Source: Gammaproteobacteria bacterium
GTDB taxonomy: Bacteria; Pseudomonadota; Gammaproteobacteria; Burkholderiales; Gallionellaceae
Direction of reading: 5' to 3'
Assembly: GCA_018813765.1 (NCBI GenBank)
Contig: JAHJBC010000009.1
Location: 124,001 to 188,000 of the forward strand
DNA: 64,000 bases
Both the position numbers and the translations under genes were made by a program. Under the pieces are notes generated by a model that was given only the letters and a program-made list of their open reading frames with translations, had not been told where the DNA came from and made no database searches. Every line of letters begins with the position of its first letter. Position 1 is the first letter of the stretch. Shown here in pieces: positions 8,287 through 16,012 of the stretch.

Positions 8287-11187
8287 ATGATGAACAAGAA
8301 AACTGTCTTTATCAAAACGGCCAAGGGCGAGAACGAAGGCGCTAATCTCTCAGTCGATCTCAAGCGCGTCCTTTCGCTCATTGATAACAAATCGACACTG
8401 GACGAAGTGGGCAAACGGGCGCCGCCCAGTCTGCGCAATGAGCTGACCGGGATCTTCAACGAACTGGTGGTGGGCGGATTCATTCGCGACAGGGATCAAT
8501 CGACTGCCGAGCCCAAGATCAAATCACCGAAAATGTTTGTGCCCAAGGCTCCTGTCGCACATCCGGAAGCCGAACTGGATTTCACCGCCAGCACAACATC
8601 CGCATCTAGTTCCGGCACCAGCCGGAAAGAAGACATGATCGCGCGCGCGCGCGAAGAACTGGAAGCTGCAGTCGCGGCGGCCAAGGCCAAATCCAACGCC
8701 GAAGCGACAGCCAAGGCAGAAGCGAAGGCCAGGCAGGATGCGGAGCAGGCAGCAAGAGCCAGGGCTGTGGCGGAAGCCAATGCGCAGGCCGAGGCACTGG
8801 CAAGGCAGAAAGCGCAGGAAGAAGCGCAGGCCAGGGCAAAACTGGAAGCTGCCCGCATCAAGGCAGAGCAGGAAGCTGCTGCGCGTGCCAAAGCACAAGC
8901 GGATGCAATTGTCCGTGCCAAAGCCGAAACGGAAGCCAAGGTTCGTGCCGAGATCGAAACAGCAATGCGCGCAAAACAAGAGGCTGAGGCAAAAGCCAAG
9001 CGTGAAGCCGAGGAGGCGTTGAGGGCCGAACAGGCGGTAGCTGCCCGCATCAAGGCAGAGTTGGAAGCAGCGGCCAAGGCCAAGGCGGCAGCCGAAGCCG
9101 AAGCGGCGCGCGTGCGCGCTGAACTGGAAGCAGCGAAGGCCCGTGCCGAGGCAGAAGCCAGAGCCAGACAAGAAGCCGAAGCAAGAGCAAGAGCGGAAGC
9201 AGCAGCAAGGGCCAAGGCAGAAGCCGAAGCAAGAGCCAAGGCAGAAGCCGAAGCAAGAGCCAAGGCAGAAGCCGAAGCAAGAGCCAAGGCAGAAGCCGAA
9301 GCAAGAGCCAAAGCAGAAGCTGCACGTATCAAGGCAGAACAAGAAGCTGCTGCACGTGCCAAAGCGGAAGCCGAAGCAAGAGCCAAAGCAGAAGCTGCAC
9401 GTATCAAAGCAGAACAAGAAGCTGCTGCACGTGCCAAAGCGGAAGCCGAAGCAAGGGCAAGCTCGGAACAGCGTTCCCAAACTGAGATCAATGCCGAGGA
9501 CAGGGCGGCAGAGGAAGAGGCTGCGCTCTTGTTGGCCGAATACGAGAGACAGGTCACGGGAGCTGCTCCCGAGCCAGCCGTACAGGCTGCGCCGTTTCCC
9601 CGTAAGGAGCCTGAATACGAGATCAATCTGGATAAATTCCAGAATGAGCCGGAAACGATTGAGCAACCGCTGGTGCAGGAAGAACAGCCTGAAGCCCCCG
9701 AGGTCGTTCGTCCGCTAGTTGCGGCAGAGGCGGAGACAGGCCGCAAGAAAGATGCCGCCGACGAAATGTTGCGCCTCAAGGCTGAAGCGGAAGCTGCCCG
9801 GCGCAAAGCGGAAGAAGAGGCACGCAGGCTGGCGGAGGAGAAGGCGCTGGCGGAAGAGCAGGCCAAGGCATGGGCAGAGGCCGAGCAGCGTGCCCAGGTC
9901 CAGGCGCGTATAGAAGCAGATCAAGCGGCGCAGTTGGCCACTCTGGCGCAGGCCAAGGCCACGCAGAAATCGGCTCCGCGCGCGCGCCGTCAACCATTGC
10001 CATGGGGCAGGATTGTTTCCATCCTGTTCGTGTTGTCGCTGCTGGTGGCTATTGCGCTTCCCTATGTCTATCCGATGCAGGAATTCATCGCTCCGATCGA
10101 GCAGCGTCTTTCCGCGCAACTGAAACAGCCAGTGAAGATTGGTAGCATGAGTGCCGCCACTTTCCCGCCCAAACTGGAATTGAGCAACATCACGCTGGGC
10201 AAGGTGCAGGAAGTCAAGGTGGGCAGCGCGGTATTGAAGTTCGATCCGCTCACCCTGTTCTCCGAGGTCAAGGTCATCGACCGGGCCGAATTGCAGGACA
10301 TCAGCATCGACGGTACGCAACTGGACAGTCAGATCGCCAGCCTGAAAATGCTGGGCGGGGACCGGATGTACCCGGTGCGCCGACTGAGCTTGCAGAAAAT
10401 CAGGATAATCAGCGACGAGATCGCATTGCCAGTGCTGGAAGGTATCGCCGAGATCGACGATAAAGGCTCATTCAGCCGCGTAGCGCTGCACAGCGAGGAC
10501 AACAAGTACGGTATCGATCTGCAACCCCAAGAAGGCCGCTGGCAACTGGGCGTGACCCTCAAGGAGACCAGTCTGCCGCTGTTGCCGGAGATTGTCTTCA
10601 GCGATCTCAGCGTCAAGGGGGAACTGGGAGATGGCGAGGTGAACTTCTCCGAGATGGATGCCCACATCTTCAACGGCATCCTGCTGGGCAGCGCCAAATT
10701 GAAATGGAGCAAGGGCTGGCAGTTGCAGGGGCGTCTCGAGGCCAAGCTGTTCGAAGTGAAAAAGATGTTCCCGAATTATGGCGTTGAAGGCGAGATGTAC
10801 GGCGAGGGCTCGTTCTCCTTCGGTAGCGAGAAGCTTTCACAGCTTGGCGATTCGCCGCGACTGGATGCTTCCTTCACCGTGAAGCGCGGCATCGTCAGTG
10901 CCGTCGATATGGTCGAGACGGCACGGTTGTCCAGCCGCGAACATCTGGTTGGCGGACGCACCCATTTCGACGACCTGATCGGAACGGTGCAGGTGGAGAA
11001 CCACATCACCCATTTTCGCCAGATCAGGATCGTATCGGGCATGCTGAGCGCGCGGGGGACGGTTGACGTGTATCCGGACAATCGGCTGGCAGGCAATTTC
11101 AACGCCGAGATCAAGATGCGTGATGGGGAAAATATACTCACGCTGTACGGTGCCTTGGGCGAGCCGAAACTGCGCGCAGGTCGCTGA
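8287..11187 (+). CDS. Large coiled-coil membrane protein with AsmA-like periplasmic domain
   Basis: The 966-residue product has three parts. A small N-terminal cytoplasmic domain (about 1-75) resembles a winged-helix or adaptor fold (KTVFIKTAKGEN, LRNELTGIFNELV). A very long Ala/Glu/Lys/Arg helix follows (about 113-560), as in TolA. One membrane span (about 571-597, GRIVSILFVLSLLVAIALP) leads to a periplasmic domain of about 370 residues that resembles the C-terminal part of AsmA-family proteins (GEGSFSFGS). AsmA-like proteins act in envelope lipid or outer-membrane assembly. The specific role here is unknown. Start is uncertain among GTG 8281, ATG 8287 and ATG 8290, with no clear ribosome site. 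The gene is flanked by its own terminator and contains internal tandem repeats. Confidence 0.8.
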   Translation: MMNKKTVFIKTAKGENEGANLSVDLKRVLSLIDNKSTLDEVGKRAPPSLRNELTGIFNELVVGGFIRDRDQSTAEPKIKSPKMFVPKAPVAHPEAELDFTASTTSASSSGTSRKEDMIARAREELEAAVAAAKAKSNAEATAKAEAKARQDAEQAARARAVAEANAQAEALARQKAQEEAQARAKLEAARIKAEQEAAARAKAQADAIVRAKAETEAKVRAEIETAMRAKQEAEAKAKREAEEALRAEQAVAARIKAELEAAAKAKAAAEAEAARVRAELEAAKARAEAEARARQEAEARARAEAAARAKAEAEARAKAEAEARAKAEAEARAKAEAEARAKAEAARIKAEQEAAARAKAEAEARAKAEAARIKAEQEAAARAKAEAEARASSEQRSQTEINAEDRAAEEEAALLLAEYERQVTGAAPEPAVQAAPFPRKEPEYEINLDKFQNEPETIEQPLVQEEQPEAPEVVRPLVAAEAETGRKKDAADEMLRLKAEAEAARRKAEEEARRLAEEKALAEEQAKAWAEAEQRAQVQARIEADQAAQLATLAQAKATQKSAPRARRQPLPWGRIVSILFVLSLLVAIALPYVYPMQEFIAPIEQRLSAQLKQPVKIGSMSAATFPPKLELSNITLGKVQEVKVGSAVLKFDPLTLFSEVKVIDRAELQDISIDGTQLDSQIASLKMLGGDRMYPVRRLSLQKIRIISDEIALPVLEGIAEIDDKGSFSRVALHSEDNKYGIDLQPQEGRWQLGVTLKETSLPLLPEIVFSDLSVKGELGDGEVNFSEMDAHIFNGILLGSAKLKWSKGWQLQGRLEAKLFEVKKMFPNYGVEGEMYGEGSFSFGSEKLSQLGDSPRLDASFTVKRGIVSAVDMVETARLSSREHLVGGRTHFDDLIGTVQVENHITHFRQIRIVSGMLSARGTVDVYPDNRLAGNFNAEIKMRDGENILTLYGALGEPKLRAGR
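9211..9306 (+). repeat. Four tandem 24-bp coding repeats
   Basis: A 24-bp unit beginning GCCAAGGCAGAAGCC is repeated four times exactly in tandem (9211, 9235, 9259, 9283), encoding AKAEAEAR each time. Identity at the third codon positions shows recent expansion by slippage rather than only amino-acid-level selection. Confidence 0.95.
9307..9456 (+). repeat. Two tandem 75-bp coding repeats
   Basis: A 75-bp unit (9307-9381) is repeated at 9382-9456 with almost no change (AAGGC versus AAAGC). Each encodes 25 residues of the coiled coil (AKAEAARIKAEQEAAARAKA and five more). It follows directly on the 24-bp array. Confidence 0.95.
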
Positions 11188-11212
11188 GTCGTATTTCTGG
11201 GGATAAAAAAAC

Positions 11213-11245
11213 CGGCCAGATCTTTTGATCTGGCCGTTTCTTTTT
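11213..11245 (+). terminator. Intrinsic terminator of the coiled-coil/AsmA gene
   Basis: A perfect 10-bp stem CGGCCAGATC / GATCTGGCCG with loop TTTT is followed by TTTCTTTTT, 25 bases after the stop codon. Confidence 0.92.
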
Positions 11246-11271
11246 CAGGACACTTGATACTTGTTTTGCTT

Positions 11272-11487
11272 AAGCCATCGCTTTCGCCATCCGCTCAAGC
11301 GCTTTCTTGAGATTGTGGTTCCGGCGTAACCTGAAGGTTAGCCTCCACCGCAATCTCAAGCCATCGCTTTTGCCATCCGCTCAAGCGCTTTCTTGAGATT
11401 GTGGTTCCGGCATAACCTGAAGGTTAGCCTTCACCGCAATCTCAAGCCATCGCTTTTGCCATCCGCTCAAGCGCTTTCTTGAGATTG
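11272..11487 (-). repeat. 86-bp tandem array copying the 3' end of the aminotransferase gene
   Basis: Two full 86-bp units (11272-11357, 11358-11443) and a partial third (11444-11487) are nearly identical. The partial unit is the genuine 3' end of the aminotransferase gene, including its stop. Each full unit holds about 44 bp of that coding end plus a hairpin segment (GATTGTGG ... CCGCAATC around TAACCTGAAGGTTA). The outermost copy has TAA where the gene has TGA. Confidence 0.93.
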
Positions 11488-12635
11488 TCCATCGAGGTGG
11501 CGAAGGAGAGGCGCACGTAGCCTTCGCTGCCGAAAGCGGAGCCGGGCACTACGGCCACGCCGGCTTCGACCAGAAGGTATTCCGAGAACGCGAGATCGCT
11601 GCCGTCCTTGATGACACCCTTCTTGTGCAACGCGGCGATGGCCTCGCGCATGTCGGGGAAGGCATAGAACGCGCCGCCCGCCTTGATGCATTTCACGCCG
11701 GGGATCTTGTTCAGTTCGGCCACGATGAAATCATGGCGTTCGCGGAACGCCTTGACCATGGGGGTGATGCAGCCCTGGTCGCCGTTCAGTGCTGCCTCAG
11801 CCGCAACTTGGGAAATCGAAGTCGGGTTGGACGTGCTCTGCGACTGCACGTTCTCCATCGCCGTGATGATGTTCTCCGGTCCGGCCGCATAACCGATGCG
11901 CCAGCCCGTCATCGAGTAGGCCTTGGAAACGCCGTTCAGCACCATGGTCTGCGGATACAGGTCGGGGCAGGCATCCAGGATGTTGACGAACTTCTCGTCG
12001 GTCAGCGCGATATGCTCGTACATGTCATCGGTGGCGATCAGTACATCCGGATGTTTGCGCAACACCTCGCCCAGCGCCTTCAGTTCCGCCAGCGTATAGA
12101 CCGCGCCGGAAGGGTTGCTCGGGCTGTTGATCACCACCATCTTGGTCCTGGGCGTGATCGCCGCCTCAAGCTGGGCGGCCGACATCCTGAAGCCCTGTTC
12201 GATGCCCGCCTGCACTATCACCGGCTTGCCTTCCGCGATCAGCACGATATCGGGATACGACACCCAGTACGGTGCCGGGATGATCACTTCGTCGCCGGGA
12301 TTGATGACGGCCAGCGCCAGGTTGAAGAAGCTCTGCTTGCCGCCGCAGGAGACCAGAATCTGCTTGGGAGTGTAGTCCAGTCCGTTGTCGCGCTTGAACT
12401 TGGCGATGATGGCCTGCTTCAGCGACGGCGTGCCGCTGACCGGGGTGTATTTGGTGAAACCCTTGTTGATCGCGCCGATGGCAGCGTCCTTGATGTGCTG
12501 CGGGGTATCGAAATCCGGCTCTCCGGCGCCCAGCCCGATGATGTCCTTGCCTTCGGCCTTCAGTTTCGCCGCCCTGGCGGTGACGGCGAGGGTAGGGGAC
12601 GGTTTGATGGCTTGTACACGCTTGGAGAGAGACAC
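11442..12635 (-). CDS. aspC: Class I PLP-dependent aspartate aminotransferase
   Basis: This 397-residue enzyme of the AAT-I beta type (as in Thermus and rhizobia) moves the amino group of aspartate to 2-oxoglutarate. The Schiff-base lysine is Lys238 (NGVSKAYSMTGWRIGYAAG). SPSNPSGAVY, GGKQSFFN and the C-terminal RLSFATS arginine are also present. Some members act as aspartate/prephenate aminotransferases, which cannot be excluded. The gene stands alone, divergent from mtfA, and its 3' end is copied in the downstream 86-bp array. Confidence 0.92.
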   Translation of the reverse strand: MSLSKRVQAIKPSPTLAVTARAAKLKAEGKDIIGLGAGEPDFDTPQHIKDAAIGAINKGFTKYTPVSGTPSLKQAIIAKFKRDNGLDYTPKQILVSCGGKQSFFNLALAVINPGDEVIIPAPYWVSYPDIVLIAEGKPVIVQAGIEQGFRMSAAQLEAAITPRTKMVVINSPSNPSGAVYTLAELKALGEVLRKHPDVLIATDDMYEHIALTDEKFVNILDACPDLYPQTMVLNGVSKAYSMTGWRIGYAAGPENIITAMENVQSQSTSNPTSISQVAAEAALNGDQGCITPMVKAFRERHDFIVAELNKIPGVKCIKAGGAFYAFPDMREAIAALHKKGVIKDGSDLAFSEYLLVEAGVAVVPGSAFGSEGYVRLSFATSMDNLKKALERMAKAMA

Positions 12636-12758
12636 GATTTTTCCTCGGGAAGTGAATGGGGCACGAATTATACTCCCGCGGTGAAAAGTATGGATTCCAT
12701 GCTCAGAAGACTATTCTGAGGATAAAGCCTGTCAATTCTGACGAATCGGAAATAGTGA

Positions 12759-13547
12759 ATGGGGCAACAGGACAAGAAAAGCATCCCGATGGAATTGCTG
12801 TCCAGCTTGTTTAGCGGAGGCAAGGGTAACCGGGCGCTGGACGAGCAGGCATGGCTGACGGTCATGCGATTGCCGCTGTTCGACGGGCTGGAAGACGCGG
12901 AACGGGCGCGGCTGCGCGAACTGGCAGACCAACTCCTCGCAGACAAAGCGTTCTCCGGCGCGGGCGGCATCGAGGTGGAAGATGGCATGGCCACCGTCAT
13001 CGCTGCTTTCGCCGCATTGCCGGTGCTTAACCTCGGTTATGAGTGGTATCAGGACTGGCGCGAGATCGTGGTCTATCCTGGCGAGTACGTCTTCGACGGG
13101 GAACTGATGGACGAGCACGGCATCGTCCACCATGTTCGCCACGAGCGTAGCGGCGAAGTGCTGGAAGGCGGGCCGATGGTGCTGTCCTGGGAAGACGTTG
13201 AGCACTCTGGAAAGGGCGAAGGCTACAACGTCGTCATCCACGAATTCGCCCACAAACTGGATATGCGCAGCGGCGACACCAACGGGCGGCCTCCGCTGCA
13301 TTCCGGCATAGACCCGGCGGAGTGGGCGCGCGAATTTCAGATCGCCTACGACGATCTCTGTCGGCGCGTGGACAGTGGCGAGGAGACCGTGATCGATCCC
13401 TATGCTACGGAAAGCCCGGCCGAATTCTTCGCGGTGCTCAGCGAATATTTCTTCGAGGTGCCGGATGTGCTGAAACGGGAATATCCGGCGGTGTATGGAT
13501 TGATGTCGCGGTTCTACCGGCAGGATCCATTGGCGCGCTTGAACTGA
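12759..13547 (+). CDS. mtfA: Zinc-dependent peptidase MtfA family (DgsA anti-repressor)
   Basis: This 262-residue cytosolic protein has the zinc motif HEFAHKLDM (His161, Glu162, His165) and a downstream ESPAEFFAVLSEYFFE that likely supplies the third ligand. In E. coli MtfA binds the glucose regulator Mlc/DgsA and has aminopeptidase activity. Whether an Mlc partner exists here is not visible. Length and the conserved FDGLEDAER-like N-terminal part fit the family. It is a single gene, divergent from the aminotransferase across 123 bp. Confidence 0.93.
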   Translation: MGQQDKKSIPMELLSSLFSGGKGNRALDEQAWLTVMRLPLFDGLEDAERARLRELADQLLADKAFSGAGGIEVEDGMATVIAAFAALPVLNLGYEWYQDWREIVVYPGEYVFDGELMDEHGIVHHVRHERSGEVLEGGPMVLSWEDVEHSGKGEGYNVVIHEFAHKLDMRSGDTNGRPPLHSGIDPAEWAREFQIAYDDLCRRVDSGEETVIDPYATESPAEFFAVLSEYFFEVPDVLKREYPAVYGLMSRFYRQDPLARLN

Positions 13548-13727
13548 ACTTGGACAATACGATGGAGCCTTTCTTCTCTTCATTACTTTCTTTCCGGGCT
13601 GGACTCCCGGATATCCCCTCGATGGGTGAATGGTCAACATGCTGTGACTATTGAGGTTTTCGCAATTTCAATCTCAAATGGGTGTAGGCTGGCAATCTCA
13701 TGCATCTAGCACCAGCCGGGGTTACCT

Positions 13728-15167
13728 ATGTATGAAAATCTGACAGCATTCGCGAATCGCTTGAGACAAGAAATCGGTCTCCGGCTCCCCTTCCTCATTC
13801 CGAAAAAACGCGATGGCACCTACGCCTATCTCTTGACGATCGTCCTGATGGGGGTGGCCTTGCTCGTGCGCCTGGCGATTGCCCCCGTTAGTGCAGGGTT
13901 GCAGTACCTTACCTTTTTCCCATCCGTCGCACTCTCTGCGATCTTTGGCGGATACAAGTCCGGATTGCTTGCCACGGCAATCGGGTTGGTCCTCGCCACC
14001 TATATCTTTACACCGCCTTATTATTCCATTTCGATGGAAGTGCTTCGTCTCAGCTTCTGGTCGAACATGGTGTTCCTGCTGGACGGCATCATCGTGTCCG
14101 TTTCGATCGAGGCGATGCACCGATACCGTCGGCAACTCAAGAAAGAGTTCGACGAATCGAGGCAGTCTGAGGCGCAAGTAAGGAAGCTTAACGAAGAACT
14201 GGAAAAGCAGATTGCCAGACGCATACAGGCGGATCAGGATCTGGCAGAACAGGAAGAGTTCTTTCGCCTCATCGCCGAGAATGTCGAGGACTTCATTGCG
14301 GTGCTGGACCTCAATGGCCGACGAATCTACAACAGTCCTTCATACTCCAGGCTTTTTGGCGATGTGCAATCCCTGAAAGGCACGGACTCGTTCGCAGAGA
14401 TCCATCCGGACGACCGCGATCGCGTCAGGCAAATTTTCAGCAACGCTTTGCAGCGCGGCATAGGTCAGCGCACGGAATACCGCTTTGTGTTGCCCAACGG
14501 CGGCATCAGCCACATGGAATCCAGCAGCGGAGTGATCAAAAACAGCCAGGGTGAGCCACAGAGTGTGGTCGTCGTGTCCCACGACGTTACCGAGCGAAAA
14601 ATGGCGGAGCAGAAGATCGAGAAATTCGCTTTCTACGACACCCTGACGCAACTTCCCAACCGGCGGTTGCTGGACGACCGTCTGGAGCAAGCCATTGCCG
14701 CCTGCAAGCGCAGCGGTCGTTATGGCGCAGTGCTATTCCTCGACCTGGATAACTTCAAGCCGCTCAATGACAAGTACGGACACAAAATTGGCGACGTGTT
14801 TCTGGCAGAGGTCGCGCGTCGCCTTACCCGCTGCGTGCGCGAAGTGGATACCGTGGCGCGTTTCGGCGGAGATGAATTCGTGGTGGTGCTCAACGATTTG
14901 GCCGGTAACGAACCCGAATGCGTCAAAGAGGCCCGTATCGTGGCCGAGAAGATTCATGTTGCCCTTTCCGGGCCGTACCTGCTGACTCCCGAGCTCACCG
15001 GCACAAGGAAGATGATCACCCATCAAAACGTGGGCGCCAGCATAGGCGTCGCATTATTCGGCAAGGATGCCAGCGCGGAAAACATCCTCAAGTGGGCCGA
15101 CAAGGCGATGTATCGGGCGAAGGAAGCAGGGCGCAACCAGTGTTGCTTTCATGATTCCGGAAGCTGA
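13728..15167 (+). CDS. Membrane-bound PAS-GGDEF diguanylate cyclase
   Basis: The 479-residue protein probably makes cyclic di-GMP. An N-terminal DUF4118/KdpD-like block of about four membrane helices (residues 25-125) is followed by a coiled coil (about 130-175). A PAS domain comes next (about 178-300, FFRLIAENVEDFIAVLDL), and then a GGDEF domain (about 310-475). The active site is intact (RFGGDEF), and the RxxD product-inhibition site (REVD) lies five residues before it. It is monocistronic, and no partner gene is adjacent. Confidence 0.92.
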   Translation: MYENLTAFANRLRQEIGLRLPFLIPKKRDGTYAYLLTIVLMGVALLVRLAIAPVSAGLQYLTFFPSVALSAIFGGYKSGLLATAIGLVLATYIFTPPYYSISMEVLRLSFWSNMVFLLDGIIVSVSIEAMHRYRRQLKKEFDESRQSEAQVRKLNEELEKQIARRIQADQDLAEQEEFFRLIAENVEDFIAVLDLNGRRIYNSPSYSRLFGDVQSLKGTDSFAEIHPDDRDRVRQIFSNALQRGIGQRTEYRFVLPNGGISHMESSSGVIKNSQGEPQSVVVVSHDVTERKMAEQKIEKFAFYDTLTQLPNRRLLDDRLEQAIAACKRSGRYGAVLFLDLDNFKPLNDKYGHKIGDVFLAEVARRLTRCVREVDTVARFGGDEFVVVLNDLAGNEPECVKEARIVAEKIHVALSGPYLLTPELTGTRKMITHQNVGASIGVALFGKDASAENILKWADKAMYRAKEAGRNQCCFHDSGS

Positions 15168-15247
15168 GTAGTTGTGGTCGCCGTAGGGGGGGTATGTAGT
15201 TGTAGCAGATTTGCTTCGGAGGGGTGAGAGGGGTGTGGCACCCATAC

Positions 15248-15274
15248 GGCGCAATGCCCATTGGTTATTGCGCC
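15248..15274. repeat. Short inverted repeat at the 3' end of the NYN gene
   Basis: GGCGCAAT (15248-15255) and ATTGCGCC (15267-15274) form an 8-bp perfect stem ending one base before the minus-strand stop codon. It may act as a terminator or be a dispersed palindrome. No strong T-run follows. Confidence 0.55.
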
Positions 15275-15835
15275 CTACGCGGGCTCAAAAAAACACTTGT
15301 CTAGATCAATGAATTGATCAGCTACAAATCGCAGATCTGCATTTAGTCCTTTTGAGAAGGCACCTATCCATACTTGCTTCCCATGCCGAGCCGCTTCTTC
15401 TACGACTGGCAGGTAATCACCGTCGCCAGTAAACAGCATCAAAGCGTCAAATGGCCCATTTAAGGCGTGACGCAATAAATCAACAGTGAGATTGATATCA
15501 ACGCTTTTTGTCTTTGCAGCCTTATTCTCTTTTTTGAACACTCTAGGTTGAAGAAAGCCAAATCCATCAATGTCGTCAGACTCTGAATATGTATATTTAA
15601 CATCACAAATCTGTTTCTTGACCTGATTGAGTTTATCCGTATCTCCTACGACTGTTTGATAAAAAGACATACGAACAATGTCGCAGAAAAATTCTTCTGT
15701 AATTTGTGGATGCCAAACTAGAGTGTTCTTAATATGAATAGTCTTGGCATTGGGTTTAGCGCCATCCTTGCACATGTCCTGAAAACGCAATACAAGGTTT
15801 TCCCCGTCTATAAAGCCGATAACTTGATGTGTCAT
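15275..15835 (-). CDS. NYN-domain (LabA/DUF88-like) putative ribonuclease
   Basis: The 186-residue product has the PIN-like NYN fold. GFIDGENL carries the first metal-binding Asp (Asp10), KSVDINLTVDLL the next, and FTGDGDYLPVVEEAARHGKQVW the C-terminal acidic cluster. NYN proteins are usually metal-dependent RNases, but no substrate can be deduced. The ATG at 15835, preceded by GAAAGG, is preferred over upstream codons. Base composition is clearly more AT-rich than its neighbours, suggesting recent gain. It stands alone between a diguanylate cyclase gene and uvrB. Confidence 0.85.
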   Translation of the reverse strand: MTHQVIGFIDGENLVLRFQDMCKDGAKPNAKTIHIKNTLVWHPQITEEFFCDIVRMSFYQTVVGDTDKLNQVKKQICDVKYTYSESDDIDGFGFLQPRVFKKENKAAKTKSVDINLTVDLLRHALNGPFDALMLFTGDGDYLPVVEEAARHGKQVWIGAFSKGLNADLRFVADQFIDLDKCFFEPA

Positions 15836-16012
15836 GCAGTTACCTTTCGTAAGGCAGTAAAGGAATTTGAAATCAAGCTCATTTGACTGCAATGTCGCCT
15901 ATGGCAGTACGCATTGTCAAGGACGCTTGAATCCCGGTCGCGCTTCATTCTTAAGCATGTTGTTGTCATGGTTTGGCAATCCAATCTTTCCCCGTACAAT
16001 ACCCAGCTGACC

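Noticed and set aside
8262-8290. Frameshift at the start of the coiled-coil gene (frame VTENNLSADDEQ followed by another frame)
   Set aside because: The alternative frame ends after 27 codons and the downstream frame has its own ATG codons. No homologous sequence could be compared.
8496-9866. Ser/Ala/Leu-rich minus-strand frame opposite the coiled-coil gene
   Set aside because: It is only the complement of the Ala/Glu repeats. The plus strand carries the membrane span and AsmA-like domain.
11272-11487. Possible CRISPR array
   Set aside because: The unit is 86 bp, repeats are directly adjacent without unique spacers and derive from a gene end. No cas genes are present.
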